In this document: piece by piece, positions 11,303 to 24,500 of the stretch | Position numbering within the stretch: the first letter of the stretch is position 1 | Layout: each line of letters opens with the position of its first letter | Notes under the pieces: generated by a model | The model's input: only the letters and a program-made list of their open reading frames with translations | Told to the model about the DNA's origin: nothing | Database searches by the model: none | NCBI GenBank assembly: GCA_012295275.1 | Contig: CM022667.1 | Location: 3,704,501-3,768,500 of the forward strand | Reading direction: 5' to 3' | Source: Chrysomallon squamiferum | Lineage: Eukaryota > Mollusca > Gastropoda > Neomphalida > Peltospiridae | Length of the DNA stretch: 64,000 nt | Made by a program: the position numbers and the translations under genes

Positions 11303-12608
11303 ATAAAAAAAATATTTGATAAATTCAAATTTGATTCTATTATTATACTTTTAAATTTTTTTTTTTTTTTTTTTGGTTTAAAGGAAGAAACATTTTTTGC
11401 TCTGATTCTACACTAATCCAAAATTGTAGTTTTTTTTTTTTAATTTCTTTTTTATTCCACATAGAAAACTGTGCAGGTAAGACATACAGTCACTGTTGGA
11501 TATGTGAAGTATTCAGAGGAAATGTTGACAAATTTCAGAATTACTTTCATTATAAGGGAATCAACATTGCTGACGAGAACAAGAAAGGCAGACATTTTCT
11601 ATAATTTTTATATATTATTTTACAAGTTGTGTTATTTTGATATTTTTTATTTTTCATTTTTAATTTACTCTGTGAATAACACATAAATTAATGTTTTTAC
11701 TGGTATAGTACAAAAAAACATGTGCATGTGTATTGTCATGTGTTTTTTTCAGATATTACTTTGTTTTTGTTTGTCTTTCACTCTCTGTGTTTTGTGTGTT
11801 TAATTATTGTTTGCCGAGTTTTGATTTAATTTATTTGTTTGCATTTTTTATTATAAATTATATTAAATACATATATGTATATAATTGATATATTATACAG
11901 TGTCTTTTTATTTATATATTTATTATTATTTTATCCTTAAAAAAACAAATATTTCATTACTTTGTTTATATAGATTATTATGATTTATTTCTTTAAATAC
12001 GTTAAGACTGTTTGGAGTGTTGAGATCAAATGTATTATGTATTTTTAATTCTTATCTTAGATAAACTACATTGTTTTCAGTTTATATCAGTTTTTAAAAA
12101 TTTACATTTTGATATTTATGATAAAATATTTGATGTTTTGAGATTTTATAAAAATACATTAATGCTTTTTTAATTTTTTTGTAATTTTCATTTAGTTTTT
12201 AAATAAAATACATGTTTTGAGTTTTCTGCTGAAATAGGTCAATATTTTGATTTTTCTTAAATAAAACATTATTTGGTATCTTTCTTGATAAACACATACT
12301 TAATTTTCATATCATAATAATTTAATATTTCCTTCTGAGATGAGGCAGATGTTTGATTGAATGGGGGTGGGTGGGTGTTTGTGTTAACTTTGAGTAAACT
12401 TTAAAAAAAAAAAAATTAAACATGTACTTTAGCTCATTTATTATTTATTAGACTTATCCTCCATTTTTTTTACTGATAAGATGTGTATTTCTACTTAAAT
12501 TACAAAGATATTTGTAAGAGGTGATGATATTGAAAAAAAAACATGTATCTATATCTCTAGAAAAATAAGATCTTTTCCAAAAACCTCCAAAACAATTTGT
12601 TCAGATAC

Positions 12609-12610
<2 letters not shown>

Positions 12611-12659
<49 letters not shown>
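12611..12659. repeat. (AAT)n microsatellite
   Basis: AAT tract of about 16 units, continuing into GATGATG. Confidence 0.95.
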
Positions 12660-12661
<2 letters not shown>

Positions 12662-12925
12662 TGATGGTATATTTATTACAGCATTGTAATTATAAAGCCA
12701 TATTGATGTTTTGGGATTGTGGTAATAAGTAATCATTATCTTTTTTATTAAAAAAAAAAAAAAAAAAAAAAAATGTTCAAGAGGATTTGGGAAAAGAGCT
12801 TTTTAAGTGTACTTAAAATTATATCTTTATATTCAAGTATAGATAACTAGTTGTCAGAAACATGAGTGTTAAAACTACTTCATATCATTGATTGAGACCA
12901 GCATAAAACATGATAAAATTCATTA

Positions 12926-12961
<36 letters not shown>

Positions 12962-15590
12962 CTCAGCAATATAGAATATTCTTTATTTAATTAATAACTT
13001 GATCACTGTACAAATATTTATATTTTATCTCTTTAAAATGTACTACAGTCACAACTAGTGTTTACAGTATTTACTTTGTTGTTTTATATTTTGCGCAATC
13101 TCTGTTTACAACAATAAGAAAACCGGTGATACTTTTGTTTTGCTTTCATTTGTTATCATAGGATTTAAAATCTCAAGCAAAAATAAGCTGAATATATTAA
13201 AAATAATTTGTGGGCACCCAAGACCCAGCTTCCTAGTAACATTTCATGATTTTTGATGTTCCTTAAGGGGTTTATGTCAAAACTGATAATTTGCAAGACA
13301 TCATTTCTAAAATACAGTGGCAAAGAAACCTATTTTGTCTATATAATTAGATTATAATGTATGTGTGTGTGTATATATATATCTATTTATATATATAATC
13401 ATTCATTTTGTTACAATGTTAAAACTGTACTTAAAATGTGTTGTAAATGCCAGTACCCATTGTTATTTTGTTTCTGTTATTTTAATTATTATACCAGAAT
13501 GCTGTTATTTTATTTAGTTTTATATTATTATGTTTTATTATTACAGTTATGTAAAATTATTTATTACATTATTATTATTACTTTAACATACTGTTTTTAG
13601 TGAGCTGTTTATATTAATGTAAAACTTTATTATTAAAGTGTATATTATTACAGTCATATACACAATATATCTTTGTATTATTCTAGAGTATATGTTCTGT
13701 CATTATTATAAATATTTTAGTTTTTATTTTATCTTGAATTATATTTCCTGTTACATTTATGTATAACATATATAATATGGCATATTTATTTATTTCAACA
13801 ATGTTATTGTTGTTATGTAAACATGGTTTTTAGGCAATTTATTATTCTTTATTATTCTGTATGCAGTATTATTATTACTGTCAAATTTTTACGTGTCTAC
13901 AAGATATTATTAAATCCAGATATCAGGCTATTTATCCAGCTTTCAGGAAAAGTGTATAATAAATATGTATCTTGTTAAATACATTTTTTTTTTTGTTAAC
14001 TTTTCATTATTTAATTTATATTTCAAATACAAAACCTTAATCCAGAAAACCAGAAAATCTTGAAACCTGGGCCTCCTAGGTCACAAAACTTGCTGGATAA
14101 ATAATCTGACAGCTGTATTAATATTATTGTTACATTTTTCTAGAGCGTGTTGTTAATGTTATCATCACCATTGTTATACCTAACTAGCCAGTTGGAACGG
14201 AATGTTTCTGAGGACTGAATGGTATTCAAGAATTATCTTTTATAATTGTCCATGCATGAATAAACTACATTGCTATGTTAAACCCCCAGAGTTTGTTAAT
14301 TATTATTAAAAATTGTAATAATAATTGAAACGAAAACAGTCAGGGAAACAGTCTGTTATAGACTTATTTTATCGTCTGAAACCAGTTTTCATATTTTGTG
14401 TTGGCAAGAGGAAAGATTTGAGAGTTGGAGTGATTATAAACTTTATAATTAACCTATCTTAGGTTATCAGTCTATCTGTCTATATAATATAACAGGATTA
14501 TTTTCTAAGAATGGCTTACCATAGTGCTTTGCTGTTTATAGGTGGTGCATGTAAAAAAATCACTTCCTGCTAATATCAAAAAAGAGAACCAAAATATACG
14601 GCAACAATGAGCTTTCATTATCCTAATGATCATTAACCTTGTGTGTGTGTGTGTGTGTGTAAAATTTGAAACAACAAAATGAAACATTTCAACGATTCCA
14701 TCGCCAAAAGATGGTATTTATTCATTTTATTTATTATTTTTATTCTGTTAATCATTTTGACTTCCCTCCCTAGTTATAAAAGCTGGATCCAGTTTTTCTG
14801 TACAGAGTTGAACAAGCTGCAGGCTGTTACAACACAATCAAACCTTAACAACATGGCTGATTTAACAGTCTATTATATGTCTCTTCAGCATGTTGTGTTT
14901 TCCTGAATGTGGTGTGTGTTTGTTTGTGTGTGTGTGAGTCTATTTTTTTTTTTTTTTTTTTTTTAGAAAAACCAACAATAATAATAATAATAAAAATTTA
15001 AAAAACCATATAAAAATAAAGACTAAGACTGAAACTGTAAAAATTTTACAAAGCTGGTTAGCAACCAACTGTAGTTTACTGCTGAACTGATTTCACTTAT
15101 GAAGCTGTTTTTACTTTATGTTGGTTGATTGGTAAAGCAACGAGATTAATATACATTATCAATGTAAGAACATCTGTTTTATTGCTAATAAAAATAACAA
15201 AATAATAACTAAACTAAAGAAAGCAAACTCTTAAGCTGGTTCTACATTTAATTTTTAAATTATGCAATAAGCAAGTCAGTCAGAAGGGTTTCACAATGCT
15301 TAGATTCTTCTGTTCTATTCATGTCACGTATATGCATTTTTTCCAGATGGGTTAACACAATTATTTACTTGTATATTTTTGTTATACTTCATAACCTGCT
15401 GTCCTCACTGTTATATTATGAATCAGCAGTTTTTTTTTTTTTTTCACTGAACAAACACTGTAATGTTATTTGCATGTTTTTTTCCCCACAATCCTGTTGA
15501 AATGTTTTTGACTACAGAGACAAATCCAGGGAGGGGTTGCAGGGAGGGGGGGTCTGGATCACACTGCTGATGAGTCGTATTAGTTTAAAA

Positions 15591-15643
15591 GTCATTTTTA
15601 TATGCAAAACTGTTATTATTTGTGGTTCTCCTTTAATTCAAAA

Positions 15644-15681
<38 letters not shown>

Positions 15682-15800
15682 ATTCAAAAATTAAAAGCTC
15701 CACTTTTTTTTTACCATTGGGTTTAGCAGTTTTTATTCCATAAATTTAAAACTCATTTTTATAAGCAACAATTATTATTTGTGCTTCTCCTTTAATTTAA

Positions 15801-15877
<77 letters not shown>

Positions 15878-15955
15878 GAATAATAAATATAGAAATCCAA
15901 AGCCTCACTTATTTTTGTACCAATGAGTTTAGCAGTTTTTATTCTGTAAATTTCT
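15591..15955. repeat. Diverged tandem duplication with internal AAT/GATAAT tracts
   Basis: Two successive copies, about 15591-15750 and 15752-15955, share the order of short blocks: a CATTTTTATA-like start, TTATTATTTGTG, CTTCTCCTTTAATT (one base differs in copy 1), an AAT-rich microsatellite, then a TTTAGCAGTTTTTATT block. The microsatellite has expanded in the second copy (15800-15876) and is mixed with GATAAT units in the first. Confidence 0.8.
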
Positions 15956-16259
15956 GGTACTAAATGTTCAGACACTCCCTTGCAGTTATTTCTGGATCTG
16001 CACCTGTTTATAGAAGCCTATTGAATTTTTTTTTTTTTTTTTTTTTCTATTTCTTTTTGGACTTATTTTTAATGCTCTTATGGAAATGAACTTTGAACTA
16101 AAACTCTGCTTATACATAAAACATTTTTATATTCACCTGCACAATTCACTGTCCTCTGGATATGATTGTGAATAATTCAAACTGTATTTAATTTGAAAAA
16201 TTCAAATATTTAAAACAAAGTACCAGAGCTGTATTGTTAATGTTTTAATTTTTTTTTTC

Positions 16260-16294
<35 letters not shown>

Positions 16295-17630
16295 TTATTT
16301 CACTATTATTTAAATATATAATTATTATTTAATTATTTTATTAATGTAATTTGTTAATTTATTTACTTTACCTGTTCCATACAATATTTCATGCAAATTA
16401 TATTTTACTTTAAAAATCATGAAAATGTGATTTAACATGACTTTGTTGTGGAGTAGGGCTATTGGACTAGTTTTTAGAGTTTCTTTACTTTTATTATAAT
16501 AAATTAATTATAATTATTTATTATTATTGAAAGATAAAAATGTATTTTATTGAATGCACAATGTGAAAATAAACATTTACAGTTCTTTTTGTTGTTGTTT
16601 TATTAAACTTACCTATGTTTTAGAATATGTGTAAAAATAAATCAACCAAAGTTCATTTCACATACTTCAATGAGAAAGATTTAAAATAAGATTGACGTAG
16701 ATATAATTGAATCATTCCCCCTTTTTTTTAAATTTAAATTAAAAATAAGAAATACAGATGAATACAAGTTTTAACCCTAATTTTTTTTTTTTTTTTTTTG
16801 AATATAATTTTCTATATTATATAAATGCAAATAAAATAAATAAATAAAAATAATAACTGATTGGTTAATGTTATTTTGTTGTATCTTTAATTTAACATTT
16901 ATTTTGTCTTTTAATATATAATTTGTATATAGGACCTCCTTAATATTTATACTAAATACATCAGTTCTTTCTACCATTTCTCATTTATTTCACGTTAATG
17001 ATTTTGTAAATAAATTCTAAAATAAAAATGATAAAGAATAAATCCAAGAAGAAACCTTTTTTTTCTGCACAAGACATAAACTTTGGATCAACGCTTTGTT
17101 TTGAAGGAAAACTAATACAAACGAAAGCTGGGAGTTTGGGCGGACGATAAACCCTTGATATTTAGGAGGAGATAACTTTCAACACATCCGGAAAATTAGG
17201 TTTTTAAAATGTTTTATTCTTTATATTTTTTCTGACATAAATTGAAGGAAGCTTGCATAAAATAATCAAGAAGTTTATAGCCTGAGCGCATGTATCGGGT
17301 AACATTGTCTAAAACGTTTTATTTTCGATTAATAGAGATAACTGTTTTATTTACAAACAATTAATTCATGATTCCTTGATTGTCATCTTGTCACTGTCAG
17401 CATCATGGATTCATGATAATCATTATTAAAACATTATGATTTTATCAAGTTTATGAGTAATGGCTTTAAATAATTTACTATATATATATTAATGTTATAA
17501 ATAAACACGTAAATAAATTAATTAAAAACGACATCATTGTAGGTATTAATTAACAGTCATTATTTCAACTATTTTAAAAATACTTTTATATTGATACAAT
17601 TTCTAAATATATTTTTTCTACCTCATTTAG

Positions 17631-17702
17631 GCAATGGATACATGGTATATCAGCAAGTAGTGTCGGAGATTAACTGTCTCAGTATCTGTGGCAGTCTGCA
17701 TC
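17631..17702 (+). promoter_or_regulatory. NKIRAS leader segment with a short upstream ORF
   Basis: A pyrimidine-rich 3' splice site ends at 17630, so 17631-17702 is probably leader joined to coding exon 1. Inside it an ATG at 17634 opens a frame of eight codons ending in TAG at 17658-17660, 42 nt before the main ATG. The first untranslated exon is not located; candidates lie in the 17.1-17.2 kb segment with a GGGCGG box and a GGAGATAACTT motif. Confidence 0.45.
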
Positions 17703-20700
17703 ATGGTTAAATTTGGGAAAATTTTGGTTTGTGGGATGACTGGAACGGGAAAAACATCAATAATAGAACAATTGTTGTATGGAAACCATGTAGCAGAGTC
17801 TGTGAGTGCTTTTTGAAGTTTTTATTTTTTAATATTTTATAAAATTCTTCTTCATTTTGTTAATTTTATTATTTAAAAAAAGAAATAAAAATGTGAAAAA
17901 CAAAACTGAGAAAAAGAATATCTTAGCAGGATAGATCTATGGAGGTTGACATAATTATTAAGATTAAATTAGTTTCAAAATGAATTATAAAAAACACTAG
18001 AATTTGTAACAGCTTTTTATATATATTTTGAAAGACAAATGATAAAAGTAAAGTAAAACAAAACTGATATAGATATAAATCAAATATTGTTTGATATATC
18101 ATATCAAATGCATGAAACTGTGTTGCTTTTTTTAATTTAAAAATATTTAAATTAAATTCAGTATATATAATGGTAATTTTAAAATTAAATTCAGTACAGA
18201 TATTCAAAAATATTTGAATTAAATTCAGTATATATAGTGGTAATTTTAAAATTATATTCAGTATATATTGCAGTAATTTAAAAATATTTAAATTAAATTC
18301 AGTACAGATATTTAAAAATATTTAAATTAAATTCAGTATATATAGTGGTAATTTTAAAAAATTTAAATTAAATTCAGTATATATTGCAGTAACTTTAAAA
18401 TATTTAAATCAAATTCAATATTTATTGTGGTAATTTTAAAATATTTAAAGTAATTAAAAAAAAAAAATAACATTTTTGTTTCTTTTCTAAGCCCATGGTG
18501 CCAACAATTGAAGATATTTACACTGCTGTCATAGAAACGGATCGAGGCCAGAAAGAAAAAGTCCGAATATTTGATATTTCAGGACTGGTGAGGTCACAAA
18601 TAACTGATTCCATTTCTGTTTGGTAACACATAATTAACTCCTACTCAGTTAAGATGATTTGCATGATTTGCCTTTCAGAATTTTCATCATTAACATTAAA
18701 GTTACATTATATTCAAACGAGAAAAATTATGTACTTTGGAACTGACTGACAGTAATAGACAATGCAAATCACAATGTTTTTGATTATATTTAACATTCAA
18801 AAATAATAATAAATCAAATAAAATAAAAGTGTTTAGGAACCATATTATATTGAAATTGTGTTTCTTTTAATGTAAATGTGGTTTTGTTTATTTTTGGATA
18901 GGTTTTCAGAGTTGCCTTGGTATTGAGTAAAATTTAACAGATATTGTGAATGTTCCATTGTTAACAAGATAAAGACATTTTTTTATTATTATTATTATTG
19001 TTTGACTTTCAGGATGGATCTGGTAGTGATGCACACAAACATTACCTGAATTATCCAGAGGTAAAATTAAAATAATATAAAATAGTATAATAGAGACTCC
19101 ACATTGATGTAAATGTTCAGTTAATTAAAGATACTCTGTCAGAGAGAGAAAGAGAGCAATTATGCATGCACTAATGCTATAATAATTAATATAATTGTTA
19201 AAGAGAGAGACATTTAATTCTGTAAAAGTAAAATTGTTATTGTTTGGTGTATGTGTGTAATATATATATAAATAAAACGTGTGTGTTTTGTGTATGTGTA
19301 TTTGTATATCTATGTATCTATCTGTGTGTGTCTATATATATATATATTTAAGTTAATATTGTTGTTTACCTAGGGTTTTGTTATGGTCTACGATATTACA
19401 AACTTTGAATCGTTTAAAAGGCTGGACAAGATGAAGAAGGACATTGATAAACATCGAGATAAAAGAGATGTAAGTTATGAAATATATTTATACTTCAAGA
19501 ATAACATCCTTAATGAAATACATTTATACTTTCCTAAAAATAAAGTATAAATACAATAAAACTTTGCCCAAACTATGTCATATGAGCCATTTTTTTTTTT
19601 TTTTTTGTTTCTTATGATGTTACCTGTCAATATATTAACTGTTTTTCAACCAGTCATTAAACTTATGTTTCTTGTTGCCATAGATACATATCATTGCCCT
19701 GGGCAACAAGAGCGATCTGACGGATCAGAGACAGGTTGATTTCAACACAGCACAGATGTGGGCAGCCAAGGAGAAAAGTGCGAGTTTTTTAAAACAAAAT
19801 ATTTTATAGATGACTTTTTTCAAAGTTACTTTTTATATATATATTATTAAATTAGAATTTTTTTTTTAAATTTAATGATATTTACACTGTCAAATCTGTT
19901 AAAATTATTTTTAATACTTACCTACTTACCAACCTACCTGAATACATACATACATACATACATACATACATACATACATACATACATACATACATACATA
20001 CATACATACCTACATACATACATACATACATACATACAAACATACAAACAAACAGAGAGAAAGAGAGGGAGGGAGAGAAAAGCAGTAATAAAGATTCTAA
20101 CTGTCAGTTTTGTTGATGTCTGTTTACAGTACGTCTGTGGGAGGTAACTGTGACTAACCGCCAATCACTCATTGAGCCGTTTCAGTGGCTGACATCAAAG
20201 ATAACCGCACCCACAAGTACGTATAATTGGCAGCTAACTTGTAGTTGTTCAACTGGTGAAAAAGGACGGTAGAGCTTCTCACTGAGGTGCGACATTTTGT
20301 AGACCCATCCCCCTACCATTCAACACCCCCCACCCCTGTGAATGACCCCTGACACAACCTCCCTGTTAGACATCTCTCATTACAGTGAAATGAATTTATT
20401 TCGGAATTTTAGTCCCACCTCTCAAGGAACGATTGTACTAGCGCATTTAAACCCAAATTTTTATTTTAATCATATTAGGCTTGATGAATTAATTTTTATT
20501 ATTATTTGTTAATTCATTCATTCGTTGAATATTTACATGCTTAATACAACATGCTTTATTATAATGAAATATATTTATATTTTTTTAGATACTTAACATA
20601 TGAATTTTCATTTTACATCAAAAATGAATAGTCTTTTTTTAATAAATTTTTTACTTTTTTAATTTTAATTTTGGTAAGTTTTTCGTGATTTTACCAACTT

Positions 20701-21527
20701 TTGGCTTATTTCTTGACAGAGCCACTGTAAATCCATGATCATTGTTTAAAGCCAATTTTTTCCTGCTAGTGGAAACTTGCATTAGTAGAAGTAATGCCCA
20801 AAATGGCTGGCATCATACTTAAATCTCTCTTAAACCATGTGGTGTTAAAAAAAAAAAAAATTGGGGGGAATGGATATAAAAAAAATTATTGTTAATAATC
20901 CCTTTGTTTGTTTAGTACTATGCTGGTAAAAATTCTAAGATAATAATCCATTTGTTTGTTTAGTATTGTGTTGAAAACTTGTGTCATATAGACATAATGA
21001 AATTATCAAAATGTGAGACGAACGTTCATTTTTTGTTTTATATTCATATTCATTTTATTAGACATAGGAGGACTGTAAATCAAATTATAAAGTATTGTAA
21101 ATCCTATTCCAAACATAAAGTATTCCATATCCCATTAAAAAACATAGCCATGAATTGAAGATTATACATGGGGGGGGGGAAATGCTATGAAAAAAATCCT
21201 TTCTGTTAATAAATACAAACAGTAATCAGTGTTGCCTAAGTAGATTTCTTTTCTCAATATTATTTCTTTTTTTACACTTGTTACATTAATTCATTAATTC
21301 TTTCAATTTATTTATTTAAAATTATAAATGAAGTTAAAACAAAAATCAGTTTTAAATGTAAATAAATTACAGTCTTTCAACTTTTGATGTTTAATGGTTA
21401 ATGTTCTGTGACAAATGAATTAATGTTTTCTTGTGATTTTTCTTCTTTTTTTTTTTTAGGTAAATCAACATTTCTTCCAAGCAGAAAGACAAAAGCATCA
21501 AGCAGCAGCATACTAACAGAAACTTAG
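17703..21527 (+). CDS. NKIRAS: NF-kappa-B inhibitor-interacting Ras-like protein (kappaB-Ras)
   Basis: Seven exons join in frame (17703-17801, 18492-18587, 19013-19060, 19374-19469, 19684-19777, 20130-20216, 21460-21527) to give 195 residues, close to the 191-192 of vertebrate kappaB-Ras. Visible motifs are the P-loop GMTGTGKT (11-18), EQLLYGNHVAES, ETDRG (48-52), switch II FDISGL (60-65), GNKSDL (120-125) and LWEVTVTNRQSLIEPF. Family members bind the PEST region of IkappaB-beta and slow its degradation, and also restrain Ral activation. As in the vertebrate proteins, the Ras Gly12 position is not Gly (Thr13 here) and the Gln61 position is Leu65, so intrinsic GTP hydrolysis should be weak. 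There is no C-terminal CaaX box. Assignment is firm from the motifs; function is by family. Confidence 0.95.
18131..18450. repeat. AT-rich minisatellite in NKIRAS intron 1
   Basis: Seven to eight degenerate copies of a unit of about 35-45 bp built on AAATATTTAAATTAAATTCAG followed by TATATA or TACAGATA variants and GTGGTAATTTT. Units alternate between two subtypes. It lies wholly within the intron between 17801 and 18492. Confidence 0.85.
19944..20047. repeat. (CATA)n microsatellite in an NKIRAS intron
   Basis: CATA tetranucleotide tract of about 24 units with one CCTA interruption, ending in CAAA variants, just upstream of exon 6. Long open frames on both strands here are artefacts of the tetranucleotide. 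Confidence 0.96.
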
Positions 21528-24500
21528 AACTTGTTGATTTACTTATAATGTGGATAAAAATGAAGCTCAAAGTTCAGTTTTTATCATTTTGTAAACATAT
21601 TTAAAAAAAAAAAACCCAACCCACACACATCTGAAAAATGACCATGTGATCATTTTAATGGAAAAAGATTTGAGAGAAAAAAATTGAAAATTAAATAATT
21701 TATTGCATATTTGTCACACATTTCATGTTTCTTAGATTGTTTACTTTTTAAAAAATGTATATTTATCAGTTTTGACAGTTTTGTTTTTTTTGTTTTGTTT
21801 ATATGTTTGTTTATTTGGTTTTCTTATTTTCTAGTTTGGTAATGGGTTCTTTTTCACATCAGTTTATTAAATTGTTTATTTATTTATGTTTATGTTAATC
21901 AGTTACTTGTCATTTTATTTTATTTTTAATATTAATTTTTTTTAATGTTAATTAGATGTCTGTCATTATTTTCACATCTCCTGGTTTGTTAATGTTTGTA
22001 CTTTTAATTTATTTCAATATTTATTTGTGTTATATGTCAATCTTTTCACATGTTCAAGTTCATTGCTTCTTAGAAATCTGTTTCAGAATTTCAGGAAAGG
22101 GATAGGGACACCATTATCATAAAGAGAAAAAAAAAAAAAATAGAGCACCTTGCCCCTTCACTTTTGTTCAATATTTATTGTGACAATCGCCGTCTTTTTG
22201 TTTTATCAGAGAGTAACAACAAAAATAAACATTAACACTCATCAGTTTACAGATTATACAGTGGATCTAGAACCATCAACATATCAACTAAGCAATTTTG
22301 TTTTACTGTCTTTCACCGATTTCTTTTAAAGGTCCAAAGAACCAAACAAGAAGTAATTTAAAATATATATATGCACACACACACACGTGTATATTAAATT
22401 ATTTCTGTTTTAGTCTCTTCAGGCCTTTAGAAATTAGTTGAAAAGGATTTATTCATATATTTCTCCCAAGTTCAGTATTTTTTTACACTGATAAATCTTT
22501 TTTTGCACTGATGTTCAGGATTGCCAGATCCTGCCTTTGTAACAAAATTTGGATCTAGCCTAAGTTATCTACACTAAATTATCTAGCCTAAGTTATCTAT
22601 ACCAAGTTATCTAGCCTAAATTACTTCTACTTACCCACCAATCATTTCATACATTCTTGTTTTCTTTATTTCGAAACTAGAAAATATTGTTTTTCAAATG
22701 TTCAGTTAATATTGGGACTGTAATAAAATAATAATAATAAGCTTTTCTACTTTAAATTTTCTGAACGTTATCTCAGGCTAGGCATTTTTAGACTGGTGTA
22801 TCTAAAGTTTTATTTAAATTTCAGTTGTTAAATCAGTTTATTCCTTTCAACTTATTTTGATTAGAATAGTCGTTTAGCAGTTTTGTCCAAGACAATGTTT
22901 TAAGACATAATAAGTTAATATATGAAGATCACCTTCGATGTTTGAAACTGGTAACAGAGTAATACAAAAAAATGAATGGTAGAAAATATATGAATTATTT
23001 ATTTACCTATATTATCAAACTTTAGTTTATTTGTTTGCTAATGTTTGTTACATGGTCAGAAAATGTTTCCTGGTATAGATTATCAAGTGACCATGGCTCT
23101 AAACAAACATTTCCACCAAACATTCTGCAGTTTATAAAAACTGGATACTAGTTAATTTATTCTTAATGATGAGCAGTTTTTGAAAACCTAGTCACTTGCA
23201 AGTTTATAGTTTGTTATTTTCAATGTTGGTGCCTTTTTAAATGTTTTTTTTTTGCAATACTTCTGTACTGTTTGAAATAAATAATTGAAAAATTTATTGG
23301 AGTTAAGTTATTTATTTTATTGTCACCTATATTTATGCTATTTTCTAAATCAAAATGGTATATACTTATAACTTATGCTATATAATTTAATTTAATTTAA
23401 TTTAATGTTGCATTGCACTGAGTTTTTATTTATTTTTTATTTTATCAGTTACCATGTTAACACAATTGTCTTTTTGTGAATAACGACCTATATTTTATTA
23501 CAAGTTCTGATCTCTGAACAAGGTCAAAAATAATTATGTTATCATCACGTTTTAACTGAGAAGTCAGAAATGACAACAAAATGTTAACAATTTTTATTTA
23601 TTTACAGTTGTAATAAACAATCGTGCAACCATTTGGTTCATTCAGATACACCAAAAATATTTTTTTATGACTTCATCAGCTGTATTCTCAATTGAAATTT
23701 TGTTAATGACAATAATTGATACATTCTGTTTCAACGTATCAAAATTATTTAATATTCTAAGTATTATGTGAAAGTTCTTTTCAGTTATCATATAAATAAT
23801 ACAAGTTCTAACATATTTTTAATAACTTGATTTTAAGCAGGCTGCTATCAGCCATACATTTTGCAATGAATACCTTGCAATATTCTTTATGCTGTATAAC
23901 CAGAATAACAGATTTTTATCAAAATACACAGCATATGTTCAACTATCATCTAGCATTATATGAATGATTTATAAATATATATATTTAAAACATTTAAATG
24001 TAACATCACTAGAAAGTTTAGAATAAAGGAAAGAGTGGTATTTACAGTAATTTGTGAAATGAAATTAAGAAAGGTGAGAACCTCAAATATGGTGACATGA
24101 TGCAGAAAATGATTATAAAATGAATATCAGATGAAGTGATAGTTCCAAAAAAAAAGAAGAAAAAAAAGCAGCATGAAAAAAATGAGTTGAGAAAGAACAA
24201 GGTGTTCGCTGAAAGAAGAAAGCTAATATGAACAAGTTAATATCTTTAAAAATATTTATCACAAACTATTCCAATAATTTATCTCAAATGTTTAGCTACA
24301 TCAGTTAAAAAAAAGAGCAAAATTCTAGTATACACACAGGCAGTAAGTATGCAGACCAATTTAAAATTATCAGCATTATCATATCCTAAGTTAAAAAAAC
24401 AAAACAATGAACGAACAACATTAAAGATGTATAAATGATTTACATTAGTATTTATTATTCAGTAGTACATCTATTAAACACAATAATTATATATACACAT

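Larger units (their letters stand above)
7717..17630. other. Long non-coding interval between HAD-CHDH and NKIRAS
   Basis: No gene was recognised in about 9.9 kb. The start is presumably the 3' untranslated region of HAD-CHDH; AATAAA occurs at 8453-8458 among other copies. The rest is AT-rich with poly-T and AAT tracts, a GT/GA compound repeat, a perfect hairpin near 11.26 kb and a tandem duplication near 15.6-15.95 kb. The stretch 9760-9910 is less AT-rich and unexplained. Two splice-like micro-exons, 9731-9755 and 11465-11474, are discussed as a finding. Open frames here are short, of low complexity and hydrophobic by composition. Confidence 0.6.

Noticed and set aside
14679-14906. Hydrophobic 75-residue open frame
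   Set aside because: No family resemblance, no splice context, and the hydrophobic stretch is expected from T-rich DNA.
15775-15975. Poly-Tyr and poly-Ile or poly-Asn open frames, also at 28218-28400, 37096-37538 and 47188-47514
   Set aside because: They are translations of AAT/ATT microsatellites.
18131-18450. CRISPR-like array
   Set aside because: Units are contiguous, AT-only and degenerate with no unique spacers, and the locus is a eukaryotic intron.
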